Shown here: piece by piece, positions 9,551 to 20,547 of the stretch
Layout of the letters: the number at the start of each line of letters is the position of its first letter
Numbering within the stretch: the first letter of the stretch is position 1
Assembly: GCF_000005505.3 (NCBI RefSeq)
Contig: NC_016135.3
Coordinates: 7,596,613 to 7,660,612 of the forward strand
Source: Brachypodium distachyon
Taxonomy: Eukaryota > Streptophyta > Magnoliopsida > Poales > Poaceae
DNA length: 64,000 nt
Direction of reading: 5' to 3'
Made by a program: the position numbers and the translations under genes
Notes under the pieces: model-generated
Databases searched by the model: none
The model's input: the letters and a program-made list of their open reading frames with translations, nothing else
Told to the model about the DNA's origin: nothing

Positions 9551-10649
9551 TTGCCGCAGCCCCCAGTCGTGCTCGTTGCTCCCAATGTAGCAGGGGCGCG
9601 ATGGCACCGCACCCGCCGGCGGGAAGCACCACCTCCGCGCCTCCGTTGCACCACCTGCCTTCACGGCCCCGAACCCGGCTTCGCTCTGAGCCATTCCATG
9701 GTTGGGGCGCGCCTTTTATATACGCGAGAGGGAGGCTTGCCACCGCGCACGACGGATCCGCGCGGCACCGTGGCGCCTTTCCCTCGAACGTGGCGCAGTT
9801 TCCACTGCCATGCTTAACGGGTAACCGCGGCACACGTGGCGGCAACCTGTCAACTCAGAAGCCTCGGAGTGCGGTGAACCCCTTGTATTGCGGTCCTCTC
9901 GCACCACAAGGCACCGGTGTATGGTGCGAGCCGTGGGCAGCTCACGGGCACCACAGTGTACAAGATTCCTCCCTTTCCTGCAGGTTAGACTCTTGCCAGA
10001 TCCGAGGTGCTGCAAAAATTTTCGAAACTTACGAAAACAAGTAACACAGGTAAATTAGATAAATCTCTCCCGCTTCCCAGCCCCCGGCACAAAGGGGTCG
10101 ATACCAAACTTGGATGTGAGCATTTCCTTTCCCAGGCGCAGCGACTGCGCGATGCAGGCTGCAGGAGGCCGAGCAACGGCACGACCAGTGATGCACCTTG
10201 CGGGAAGCCCGGCAACGGCATGCCCAGTGGTGCACGTTGCGGGAAGCCCGTCAACGGCATGTCCACTGGTGCACGTTGCGAGGCCCGCCAACGGCATGTC
10301 CAGTGGTGCACGTTGCGCGAAGCCCGCCAACGGCATGTCCAGTGCTGCACGTTGCGAGAAGCCCGCCAACGGCATGGCCCGTGCCAGAACGATCCGGCAA
10401 CGGGTTTTCGTTTCGGGGCCACGACAGCCCCTTGCTCACAACCAAGCATGGAAACACATCTTTGTGCACTTAAAGCAGGAGGCAAGAGGGGTGAAAACAC
10501 GGGAATGAACAAGGCAAAACCAAAGCTTAGGGGTGAAACACTTATCTTTATTCACGATTAACTAGCGGTTTACACACGGGAGCTGCCCGGTTACACTAAT
10601 TCGAGAGGTATGCATCGGAGGCATCACCTGAGGGTCGGGCTCCGCTGCT
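9551..10649. other. Spacer between gene A and the end of pol in element 2
   Basis: Lies between the two convergent genes. No believable ORF on either strand. It contains a 39-bp minisatellite (10173-10390) and words shared with the spacers of elements 3 and 4 near the pol end. It would hold the 3' ends of both transcription units. Confidence 0.6.
10173..10390. repeat. 39-bp minisatellite, about 5.5 copies
   Basis: Units begin at 10173, 10212, 10251, 10288, 10327 and 10366, each starting near CAACGGCATG and holding GTCCAGTGGTGCACGTTGCG. One unit is 37 bp, the others 39 bp. Because 39 is a multiple of three, several frames stay open on both strands. The array is absent from the matching spacers of elements 3 and 4. 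Confidence 0.9.
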
Positions 10650-11694
10650 TCACGGGTAGAACTTGCGCAAGTGTTCAATATTCCAGCTATTGGGCACCGG
10701 CAAGCCGTCTTTGGTTTCCAGGCGGACAGCCCCCGGCCTGGTCACCTGCACTACTCGGAAGGGGCCCTCCCATTTTGGAGTCAACTTGTTCCTGGCCTTC
10801 GTTCCTTGTATCCGGTGCAGGACAAGGTCTCCGTTCTCGAGCCCCCGGGGATAGACTCGTCTGTCGTGATAAGGACGGAGTCCCTGCTGGTATCGAAGCC
10901 CGGCATCGAAGCTCTTCGATGAAGTTTAGATTGTCGACCCTTTGCTCGTGTTGGCTGGTGTCGCCGTATGCGCGTACTCGGGGAGATCCGTCCTTGAGCT
11001 TGAGGGGCAGCACCGCTTCTGCCCCGTAGACAAGGGCAAAATGAGTTTCACTCGTTGCCCGACTAGGTGTGATCCGGACGGACCACAGCACGGGCTGGAG
11101 TTTTTCGATCCAGTGCTTCCCGTGGCCTTTGAGCTTGTCAAAGGTTCTCGTCTTAAGCCCCCGCAGAACCTCTGCGTTGGCTCGCTCCGCCTGTCCGTTG
11201 CTCCTCGGGTGAGTGATGGACGCGAAGCGTAGCTTAGTGCCCATGTCTTCGCAGTAGGCTTGAAACGCCGAGCTCGTGAATTGCGTGCCATTGTCGGTGA
11301 TGATGCTGTTAGGAACACCAAACCGGCACACAATGCCCTTGAAGAACTTGATGGCCACCTGGGCGGTCACCTTGCGCACTGGTTCCACCTCCACCCATTT
11401 TGAGAACTTGTCGATGGCCACAAACAAGTATTCGTAACCGCCAGCCGCCTTTGGTAGCTTGCCGACGATGTCCAGTCCCCAGACGGCGAATGGCCATGAG
11501 GACGGGCTGACATGCAGGGCCTGGGCTGGTTGGTTGCTATTCTTTGAGTCAAACTGGCACGCTTCGCATGTCCTCACCAGCCGCTCTGCGTCGGCCAGGG
11601 CCGTGGGCCAGTAGAAGCCATGCCGGAAAACCTTGCCGGCTAGAGCCCGGGAGGCCACATGGTGTGAACATGTGCCTAGATGTATGTCCTCCAA
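10650..11694 (-). pseudogene. Integrase of element 2
   Basis: Continues pol after a frameshift near 11690. The zinc-binding part keeps the HH and CC pairs (CSHHVASRALAGKVF, CEACQFDSK). The catalytic core keeps the first Asp (WGLDIVGKLPK), the second (IITDNGTQF) and the Glu (NGQAERANAEVL). A second frameshift near 10920 throws the C-terminal domain out of frame. In the correct frame it ends as NIEHLRKFYP at 10653, with TGA at 10652-10650. It would insert the cDNA into host DNA. It is inactive because of the two shifts, although the triad is intact. Confidence 0.85.
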
Positions 11695-13952
11695 CAGTGC
11701 ACACCCTCTTCCTGCGGCACGCAGATGAGTTTGACACCATTCGCACGCCTGCGGTAGATGCTACGATCTATCACAGTGTACATCTTGGCTTGCCGCGCTA
11801 CACGCTCCGCGCCGACGTCATCCTCCGGGAGAGCCTCCCCTTTCAAATAGCGGGCGATTTCTTCCGCCCAGGGAGAAATCTCCCTGCCAACGCATGCCGT
11901 CGTATCAGCGGCATGGACCCCTGCTGCTGCAGGGGTTCCTTCGGTTGCCGGAGGGGCGTCCCTGGCAGCCGGCTGGGGGGCGACTGAAGGAGCCAGTTGC
12001 TTCTGACAGAACACCCCCGTCGGAGGCTTCCGGCGCTCTGCTGCCATCTTGGCCAGCTCGTCAGCAGCGAAGTTGTCCTTCCGCTTGACGTGCTCGAAGC
12101 GCAAACCCTTGAACTTCTGTTCCAGCTTGTGGACCTCTTCCACGTACGACGCCATTTGAGGGCAATCGTAGTCCTTGTTCACCTGGTTGATCACAAGCTG
12201 GGAATCGCCCCGAACAACCAGGCGCTTAATGTCGAGGGCGACCGCTGCCCGCAACCCGGCAAGCAAGCCTTCGTACTCCGCCATGTTGTTGGTGGAGTTA
12301 GCGAAGTCGAGTTGAACGGCGAACCGCAGTTGGTCCCCTGTTGGTGACTCGATGACGACCCCGGCCCCCGCTCCCTGGAGACTGAACGCACCGTCGAAGT
12401 AGAGGACCCAGTGGCCCTCGTCCAACTTGCCGGGAAGGCCGGTCTCCGACTCACTTTCTTCTACGCCCGTGGACGTCCACTCTGCGACGAAGTCCGCCAG
12501 GGCCGTGCTCTTGATGCTTTTAGAGTTGGCGAAGTTGAGGTCAAACTCCGACAGCTCCATCCTCCATTCGGCCACCCTCCCGGTGGCTTCACGGTTGGTG
12601 AGGGTCCGCTCGAGGCAGAACCCGGATACCACCGTGACGCGGTGCGCCTGGAAGTAGTGGTGCAGCTTGCGGGACGCAAGGAGAATCCCCAGAAGAAGCT
12701 TCTGTACTTGCGGGTACCTTGTCCGCGCGTCGCGCAGCACCGTACTAACGAAGTACACCGGGTGCTCCACCAACCGCTTCCGTGGCACCGAGGTTGCCGG
12801 CTCAGGGTCGGTCCTCGGGTTCGAGGCGGTTGCCGGAGGCTGCTCAGCCCCCTGCCCCGCCGCCCCAGTCCCCGGGACGTCTTCCTCCCTCTCGACAACC
12901 AGCACCGAGCTGACCACCTGGTCAGTCGCCGCTAAGTAGAGTAGCAACGGCTCGCCCAACTTGGGGGCGACGAGGATGGGCGGTGACCTCAGGTATCGCT
13001 TGAGTTCCTGGAGCGCCGCCTCAGCCTCGGCAGTCCAGTCGACTGGACCCTTCTTCTTCATTACCCGGAAGAAAGGCAGGGCACGCTCGCCCAGCCTGGA
13101 GATGAAGCGTCCTAGTGCGGCAACCGAGCCGTTGAGGCGCTGGACATCTTTCACCTTGCGGGGGGCCTCCATCTTCTCGATGGCTTCTATTTTGGTCGGG
13201 TTGGCCTGTATCCCCCGGTGTGAAACCAAGAAACCCAGAAGCTGCCCGGAGTTGACATCGAAGGTGCACTTATCAGGGTTCAGCTTGAGCTTGATCCTGG
13301 GGAGGTTGTCAAATGTCTCCCGCAGGTCATCAATCAGCGAGTCCCTACACTTCGATTTGATGACGATGTCATCCATGTAGGCCTCCGCGTTGCGGCCTAG
13401 CTGGGGCCCCAAACATTCGCGCAGGGCGCGCTGGAATGTGGAGCCCGCGTTCTTCAACCCGAAAGGCATGCATGTATAGCAATAGCAGCCTACCGGGGTG
13501 ATAAATGCTGTCTTTTCCTCATCCTCGACCGCCATCTTGATTTGATGGTAGCCGGAGAAAGCATCCAGAAAACTCAACAAGTCACAACCAACGGTAGAAT
13601 CAACTATCTGGTCGATACGGGGTACAGGGAAGGGATCCTTGGGGCATGCACGATTAAGATCGGTAAAATCTACGCACATGCGAAGCTTATTCCTTACTTT
13701 GGGCACTACTACAGGGTTAGCCAGCCAAGTGGGGTACAAAACTTCCCTGATCCCCCCGGCAGCCCTGAGCTTGACCACCTCTTGCTTGATGAAATCTTGT
13801 GCCTGCCGTCGGATCTTCTGCTTGACGGGGTGCGCATCCGGGCGCACCGCGAGCCGATGCTCAATCACCTCCCTGGGGACTCCGGGAAGGTCCAACGGTT
13901 CCCAGTCGAACACGTCGGCGTTTTCCCGGAGGAAGGTGACGAGGGCTCTTTC
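11676..13952 (-). pseudogene. RT, RNase H and second RNase H of element 2
   Basis: The longest open stretch of the window, about 750 residues. RT shows [50 protein letters not shown] and the catalytic [10 protein letters not shown] connection and first RNase H region follow ([17 protein letters not shown]). After a linker comes a second RNase H-like domain with [41 protein letters not shown] and ADELAKMAA, the mark of the Tat group. It follows protease in the same frame across a TAG at 13953-13955 and loses frame near 11690, just inside the integrase zinc-finger region. This block looks recently active. Confidence 0.9.
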
Positions 13953-13955
13953 CTA
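13953..13955 (-). promoter_or_regulatory. Conserved in-frame UAG between protease and RT
   Basis: The frame reads GCC GAA TAG GAA AGA GCC and goes on in frame into RT. Element 3 (23805-23807) and element 4 (28060-28062) carry TAG at the same codon with the same GAA AGN GC context. This is a candidate programmed readthrough site that would make Gag-PR in excess over pol, as inferred from conservation. It could also be a shared ancestral lesion. Confidence 0.5.
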
Positions 13956-14747
13956 TTCGGCGGTCAGGTTCGCACCGACGGTAACGGTGCCCTCCTTGTC
14001 GCCGGCTTGGAGGGGCAACTTCTTCACTCTGGCGGCCTCCTCCCGGAGCCCCTGCCCCTTGCCGGGGCGCGCGCTCGAGCCTGCGCCTCCCCCGGCTAGC
14101 CCTTGCGGGATGGCGCGAGCCTTCTTCGTTGCCGGGGCATCACCCGGCAGGGCGCCGTCCTCGATGACACCCTCATCGCCGGCGTCAGCTGCAGCAACGG
14201 CCCGGACGGCCTCGCTAACGCAGCAAGCTGCGTCTTTGAGATCGCACCTGATGAACAGGACTCCATAGATGGACGGCATCTTCATCACGCCATAGGCGCA
14301 ATGCGTAGCCGCCATAAACTTAATCAGCGCCGGCCGGCCAAGGATCCCGTTGTAGGGCAACGGGGTATGCGCCACGTCGAACACTATGTGCTCGGTCCTG
14401 AACGCTTCCTGGGACCCGAAGGTGACCGGCAACGTGATGCGTCCCAGCGGGCGCACGATCCCGGGGTTCACCCCCCGAAACGGTTCGGTGGGCTTCAACT
14501 GCTCCACCGACAGCTGGAGCTTTTCCACTAGCCTGGCGGACAGGAGGTTAAGCCCTGCTCCGTTGTCCACCAGCACCTTGGTCACCGTCATATTGCTAAT
14601 GATCGGCGAGACGACGAAGGGTATTACTCCGGAACCCAACTGCCGCGCCGGGTGATCGTCGGCGCTGAAGGTGATCGGCACATGCGACCACCTCAGCGGC
14701 TGTTGCGGCTCCGCATCCGGCAACAGCGCGCACACGGGTGAGGCGCT
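13953..14747 (-). pseudogene. Aspartic protease region of element 2
   Basis: About 260 residues in the same frame as gag. The active-site motif is VLVDNGAGLNLLS, with DNGA in place of the more usual DSGA, and a downstream ILGRPALIKFMAATH flap/ILG motif. A lysine-rich tail follows (AARVKKLPLQAG, then TVTVGANLTAE) and stops at the TAG at 13953-13955. The same tail and stop occur in elements 3 and 4. A TGA at 14748-14750 separates it from gag and seems to be a lesion of this copy. The protease would process the polyprotein. Confidence 0.8.
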
Positions 14748-16415
14748 TCACCGCGGCGTGGGATGGGAGAGCGTAAGCTCCCCCATGGATGCAGGTGACG
14801 CCACGAGGCTCCTGGAAGCCCGGTTCATCGCTGCCGGTATAGTCGGACTCGCGCTGCTCCTCGGCGCGCGCCCTGTCACGCCCCAGAGGAGGGCGTTCCC
14901 GCGCAGCGAGGGGCTGGCTGCGCGCCCCTTGGGGTTCAACCCTGCCGGCACCACCGCCGGCCGGCCTCGGACCCGCTCTGGGTTGTTCGGGCAATCTCGA
15001 GAGAGATGCCCGATGTCGCCACAATTGAAGCAGGCGCCGGTGGCGCGGCGCTGCTCCCGCTGTTGCTTGATCCCTTGCAGGACGCGGCAACTCTGCGCGT
15101 CGTGGGTGGAGTTGTTGTGGATAGGGCAGCAAGGCGCGTCACCCTGCTTCCCGCCAGACTCTCCCCCCGGCGAGGCCTTCTTCGTGGGCCTCGCAGCAGG
15201 AGCCCCCGAGTCCGCAGCGAGGACTTGCTTCCCGCTGCGCTTACGGGAACCCTTCTTCTGCGAGCCCTCGCCAGGGCTCGCGGCAGCCTGGGCTGCCAGC
15301 TCGGGCGCTGGGCGCCCCTCCTCGGCCATGGCACACTTGTGTGCCAAGGCGTACAAGTCCTGCGTCGTCCGGATCCGATGCGTGCTCAGCTTCTCACGCA
15401 TCTTGGGATCGCGGACGTTGATGGCGAATGTATTGATGATGGCGGCCGCCTCCGCCTCCGGGATGGAGTAGGAGAGATTGGAGAAGCGGTTGACGAAGGC
15501 CCGCAACATCTCCCTCGGTTTTTGCACGATAGTGTGCAGCTCCGCCATGGTTCCCGGGCGCTTATAGCCACCCTGGAACACGCTCACGAACTGCTCGCGT
15601 AGGTCTGCCCAGGTGGCGACGGATCCGGCGGGCAGGTTGAGCAACCAGGTTCGCGCTGATCCCTTCAGGACTATCGGGAACCAGTTCGCCCTGACCTTGT
15701 CACCGGCGCTGATGGCATGCATGCCCAGCGTATAGGTCAGGAGAAAATCTTTGGGGTTAGCGCTCCCGTCGTATGTACCGAGCGCAGGCGCTCGGAACTT
15801 ACGGGGCCACATCACCCGCCGCAGCTCGCGCGTGAACGCGGTGCAGCCGTCTTCTGGGCCCATGGGAGCGTCTTCTTGCTCCAGGGGGCGCGGGCGCTCC
15901 ACCTCGCGCCTGCGCGGGCGCTCCAAGCGCGGGCGCAGATCCTTCTGCTGGCGGGCATTCAAGATGTCACGCGCATCGCGCCCCGGAACGGTGGGCGATG
16001 AATTCGAGGACCCCTCCGGGCCCCCGCCTACCTGGCCCCGCTGAGGAGGGGGAGGGTTCTCCCCCTGTCGCGAGGCGGGCGGCGCGCCTTCGCGCTCTGA
16101 GTTTCGCCCGTGGCCGGAGCCTACCGGGCCGCCCTCGCCTTGCGGCTGCTACGCGGCCAGGGCGAGAAGCGCTTCCAACTCCTCGCACCACGTCTCGTGC
16201 ACCGGCGTGCCTTGCTGCGGCTCGTACCGCACCATGACACGCCGATTGTCGGTCGACGGTCGAGGAGGCGGTGGAGGCAGCTGCGTTTGCTGCACCCTCG
16301 AGGGCTCGGGATTCTCTTGAGCTCCCGACTCGGGTCGCACGTCGTGCGACCGCGTGTGCGCCCTTGGGGCCTCACGCGGGTCTATGCGGGAATCACCAGC
16401 CCGCTTGGGGGGCAT
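14748..16415 (-). pseudogene. Gag of element 2
   Basis: 555 codons from ATG at 16415 (MPPKRAGDS). A charged, proline-rich N-terminus is followed by the capsid-like Retrotrans_gag region (YTLGMHAISAGDKVRANWFP, then RTWLLNLPAGSVATWADL). A basic linker and one CCHC zinc knuckle come next (CFNCGDIGHLSRDC), which binds the genomic RNA. A TAG at 16149-16151 replaces a glutamine codon of element 4, and a TGA at 14748-14750 ends the frame before protease. Apart from these it is well preserved. Confidence 0.85.
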
Positions 16416-16507
16416 GGTGACAAGGCTCGTCGACGAAGAAGAGTGAAGTCGATGCCAATGGGAACTTCTGCTGCCGGCGATCTCCGGCGTTGTCCACTCC
16501 CGCGCCC

Positions 16508-16525
16508 CCTACCTGGCGTGCCAGA
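16508..16525 (-). other. Primer-binding site of element 2
   Basis: The minus strand reads TCTGGCACGCCAGGTAGG right after the LTR end. It is equivalent to 1074-1090 and 25494-25511. Confidence 0.65.
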
Positions 16526-17514
16526 TGTCGTCGCTCGGTGCTCCGACACCGGGGGCGTGCAGCCACGTCCCCCTTTTAGGTTCAGTAGGGGCGTCTGAGG
16601 CGGAGACCCGGTTATCGCCGGCACGGCCGATGAGGCCACACGGAGCCGGTGAGACCAAGTGCCAAGATGGCGCGCTAGTACAAGAACAAATGCGCACCCG
16701 TTTTTTCCCCAGGTTCGGGCTACCTGGAGATGTAAAACCCTACGTCCTGCCTGTTTGAACTAATATTGATTGCGGATCAAGCGTATACAAGTTTTTGCGG
16801 GGCCAGTTCCCGGGCTTCCTCTCAATGTCTAAGTACTCCTTACTATTCTCTGCTTACTGTCCACTGGAACCAACTGACCAACTCACTATCCTACCAACTG
16901 TCTGACCCGCCAAACGTCTAACCCCCTTGACCGTTGGCATGGGTCCTCCTTTTATACACAAGGGGATGCCATATGTGCCACGGTGCATGGGCTACAAGTG
17001 TCCAACGGGGAGGCACGCAACTCTCCCGGTGAGCTGGTGGCATCAATGGGTGCCACCTCCGCTGCTAGGGGCCTAAGACCCTAGGGTAGGATTGGACAAC
17101 CACTGTTCCTTGGATCGGACGGGTAACTACCCATCGGTCGGCTCGTTTACTGGGCCACGCGCCTTACTCCTTGCCTTGCTGGGACCGCGCGTTCCGCGCC
17201 CGACACGCGCCCGCGCGGCACTGTCCACTGGGCCCCACGACCCGAGGCGGGGGCACGCGTCCGGGAGCCCCCGGTACCCGCAAGTCGACCCGGGAGGCAC
17301 CCGGGCCCAGCGCACCCGGGAACCTCCTCCCGGGAAGCAGCTTCCCGGGAGGTGCCCAAGCGGGAATATTCCCCGAAGCCCCGCTAGCCCCTTCCGGGCT
17401 GGTAGCTTGCCGGGAAGCACGTCGGCGCTCCCCGGGATGAGACCTTCCCGGGAACCCGGGGGAGGGGCCCACGCGTCGCGCAGCGGTGGTACCCCGGGTG
17501 CGACTGGTGCGACA
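16526..17514 (-). repeat. 5' LTR of element 2
   Basis: 989 bp with TG...CA ends. It matches the truncated partner at 4915-5537 closely, and the LTRs at 1091-1980 and 47487-48455 more loosely. The right third is very GC-rich with many CCCGGGAA words. The flank beyond 17514 is copia RT sequence, so element 2 sits in a copia remnant. Confidence 0.9.
16949..16957 (-). promoter_or_regulatory. TATA box of element 2 5' LTR
   Basis: The minus strand reads TATAAAAGG, followed by AGGACCCATG. The position matches the TATA-like motifs of the other Tat LTRs here. Confidence 0.6.
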
Positions 17515-18222
17515 GTTCTTTACCGGGATTAGCCATGTAACGACTGATCAAACTCATAGCATATGATAAATCAGGACGTGAACAAACCATGGCATACATC
17601 AAGGAACCAACAACACTAGAATAGGGAACTCGTGACATGTACCTAATATCTTTATCAAAAGTAGGACATTTCAATGCTGACAACTTGAAATGGGAATCAA
17701 TAGGAGTACTAACACACTTTGCATCATGCATATTAAAACGGTGAAGTACTTTCTCAATGTAACTTTGCTGACTAAGAAATTTCAACCTAGATTTTCTGTC
17801 ACTCTTAATTTCCATACGTAGGATTTTCTTAGCAGCACCAAGATCCTTCATCTCAAATTCACTACTTAGTTGTGCCTTCAAAGTAGTGAGTACTTTCATG
17901 CTCTTGGCAGCAATTAACATATCATCAACATATAACACCAAGTATATAGGTGATCCATCAACAAATTTAATGTAGACACAACTGTCATACTGAGATCTAC
18001 TAAAGCCACGTGAAATCATAAATGAACCAAACCTTTTATATCATTGTCTAGGAGATTGTTTCAAACCATAAAGGGACTTCTTCAACTAGCAAACAAACTC
18101 CTCTTACCAGGAACTATGAACCCTTCAGGTTGGTCCATGTATATTTCCTCCTCAAGCTCTCCATGCAAAAATGCAGTCTTCACATCTAATTGCTCAAGCT
18201 CAAGATCATGCATAGCAATGGT
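17515..18222 (-). pseudogene. Ty1/copia reverse transcriptase fragment
   Basis: On minus the order is [37 protein letters not shown], then YDSCVYIK, the catalytic YVDDMLIA, KDLGAAKKILRMEI and SLMYAMVCSRPDLSYA. These are classic copia RT motifs. In-frame stops occur around 18050-18090. It has no LTR, integrase or RNase H here. The fragment is cut on the left by the element 2 LTR (17514) and on the right by element 3 (about 18222). Confidence 0.85.
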
Positions 18223-18224
18223 CC

Positions 18225-19167
18225 CAGAAGCGCACATCCAGCGCCAGCTGCATGAGCTGCGGACGGAGCACCAACAGGCGCTCGAGTCACTTGAAGCAGC
18301 GCGCCTTCAAGCCGAAGGAGAGCACCAGCAAGCATTAAGGGGCTTCCAGGAGCACCTTGACGAGAAGAGTGGGCTCATCTCCAGCTACTCCACCGAGATC
18401 CAGCAGCTACGCTAGCAACTCGGGGAGCAGGCCACGGCAGCGCATGCTGCGGCGACGCAAGCTGTGTCCCGGGAGAGGGAGTTGCGGGATCGGCTCCAAA
18501 CCTGGGAGCGCGAGTTCCAGGATCAGCTTAAAGCTGCGTCTGATGCCAACGCAGCCCTCAAGGGCGAGTTGGACGTCGCCCGGAACGATCTTCGGCAACT
18601 CGACGAGGATAACTCAGAGAAGGCGGCGAAGATCTCCATGCTGAAGGATGGGCTCAGGAGCCAAAAAGGCTGAGACTGAGCTCGCCCGCCGCAACCACAC
18701 GAAGTTCGGGAGCCAGCGCCAGGAGAACACTGCCCTTCTCCGCAGGTTGGCGGAGATGGGGAAAGAGTCGCTGTCGAAGCTGGGGGTACTGCCGGCAGCC
18801 ATCGACGGCAGCGACATCAGCACCCTCATCCCTTTCTCCGCGGAGTTCGTGGGGAGGTTGACGGGCGTGGAGGATCACATCTGTCGGGGACCGGCAAGTG
18901 ACCATTGCCGCGTCACAGGTTGCCGGCGCCATCCTGCCGCGGGTCCACCAGGCCCATCCGGAGTTCCCCTTGGAGACCATCTTCAATGACTTGTTGCTGG
19001 AGGAGAACAAGGAGGAGCACGCCAACACCATCAGCCGCTTCGTTGACAAGATGGTAGCGCGGATGACGGGGTAAGCTGGTGCTGGTAAAGGTGAAGCAGA
19101 CGAGGAGGTCCCCACCGAGGAGACAATTGCCGCCGAGACCGTCGCCCCGGAAGCACCCCCTGCGTAG
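18225..19167 (+). pseudogene. Opposite-strand accessory gene B of element 3 (C-terminal part)
   Basis: It begins inside the coiled coil ([19 protein letters not shown], then RGFQEHLDEKSGLISSYST), matching gene A around 8800-8880 and gene C around 33590. It has a TAG at 18414-18416 and frameshifts near 18660 and 18890. The conserved C-terminal region can still be read across frames: DISTLIPFSAEFVGRLTG, AILPRVHQAHPEFPLE, and a tail ending APEAPPA with TAG at 19165-19167, close to the tail of gene C. The N-terminal domain and the introns are not present. Confidence 0.7.
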
Positions 19168-20547
19168 TCTTTCCTTGTATCTTTGGTCTTTCCTTGTTTT
19201 TGTTTGTTTCCCTGTGATTGGTGCGAGGCACCTTAAACAATACGTTTGGTTTTGTTAGTTTAAGAGCCTACTTTCGTTCCAATGCATCATGGTTCTTTAT
19301 GTTCTAGTGTGGTTTCTTGTATCGTAAATTAGCTTGCCAAGCTGCCACTTCATCTCTGTGTGTTACGCCTTGTGTTCTCGGGGGCTCACCCACCACTCAC
19401 CCAACCAGCTCAGGAACCCGGGACGGACCCGCAGTGCTAACCTAGGGCTGGGCAGCAGCGGCTAGCCGCTCCACTTGCGGGTTAACTACTCCAGCGCACA
19501 TGCCTCCGGGACGGACCCATGAGCCACAGGGGAGCGTACTCCCCGCGCAAGCGTCCTTTCCACACTCCGGCTACACAGGGACTGGGTCTACTCCAATAAG
19601 GTAGTGCGGAAAAAGAACTATCCCTCTGTATTTTGAGCGCTCATCAGAGAGGTGCGGTGACAATGCAACGTTCAGCGGCGTGCGCCAAGGGATGCACCAC
19701 CACCGCGTCTTCACCACCCCTCTCGCCTTCGATGTTCCCTTCCCCCAGGATTCTCTTCTAAGTGATGTGGCAGGGCCGCGATGGTGGGAACACCCTCGCG
19801 ACAAGCGCAGAGGGATCCACCACCATCGCCTCTCTGCAACATCACTTGCCTTCTTGCTCCTGGATTGTGTCGTGCTTGCTTCCGCATTTAAATAGCCGAA
19901 GCGCTGCCCTTGCCACCACATCCGCTGAACCGGCAGCGGACGCGTGGAGACACTGGCCCTGTCTCAATTTTTGCCATCAAGCCTCGAAGTAATTGCCATA
20001 CATGCACAACTTACTTGCAAAACGACAATTCCCGTGACCGCCACACGGGCATCACAGCATGCCTGAGTCCTCTTATTTATCCTGCATGTCAGATTCTTGC
20101 GACGCCCAAGGTACAAAAATTTCAAAATGTACGAAAAACAGCTTACACTCTTACTGGATAACCTCCTGCCTCCCAGCCCCTGGGCACTGAAGTGTCGACC
20201 TCAGACTTGGGTGTCAGCACTGTTATCTTCCCATGGTGCGTTACCGGCACGTAACAAGTTGCGGACGGGTTCGGCAACTACTTGGCCTCGTTTCGGGATG
20301 ACCCAGCGACGAGCTTGGTTTTCGGGGTTCCAGCAGCCCCCTGCTCACAGCCAAGGATAAGGAGACGATTCCGTGCACCTAGAGCAGGAGACAGAAGCAA
20401 ATATTAACAGGAAACACAATATCCAATGAAATAACACTTATCTTTATTCATCTTCGTGCTCACCGATTACAATCTGGCCTTGCCTGGCTACACTAGCTTA
20501 AAGTGGCACACTGCCGCAGCGTTACTCGTGAGTAAGGCGCTACCGTT
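19168..20547. other. Spacer between gene B and the end of pol in element 3
   Basis: No credible coding sequence. It is homologous to the spacer of element 4 (31364-32785) in reverse orientation, for instance the CACTGGCCCTGTCTCA and CATCAAGCCTCGAAGTAATT blocks. It also carries repeated GATGGTGG/CCACCACC words in both. The minisatellite of element 2 is not here. Confidence 0.6.

Larger units (their letters stand above)
4915..17514 (-). mobile_element. Tat-like Ty3/gypsy retrotransposon, element 2
   Basis: The most complete element of the window, about 12.6 kb. On the minus strand the order is: 5' LTR (16526-17514), primer site, gag, protease, RT, RNase H, second RNase H, integrase, a non-coding spacer, an opposite-strand gene (5951-9550 plus), a purine tract and a 3' LTR cut short (4915-5537). 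The second RNase H places it in the Tat group. The coding region keeps one frame from 16415 to 11676, apart from three stop codons, and then shifts in integrase. The outer end of the 3' LTR was lost where it meets the gag-only element, so no target duplication can be scored. Confidence 0.85.

Noticed and set aside
10007..10561. Long open frames on both strands over the minisatellite
   Set aside because: They are produced by a repeat unit whose length is a multiple of three. No start context, no homology to other copies.
14748..14750. TGA between gag and protease of element 2 as a second programmed stop
   Set aside because: Elements 3 and 4 have no stop at this place, and the residues around it do not align, so it is a local lesion.
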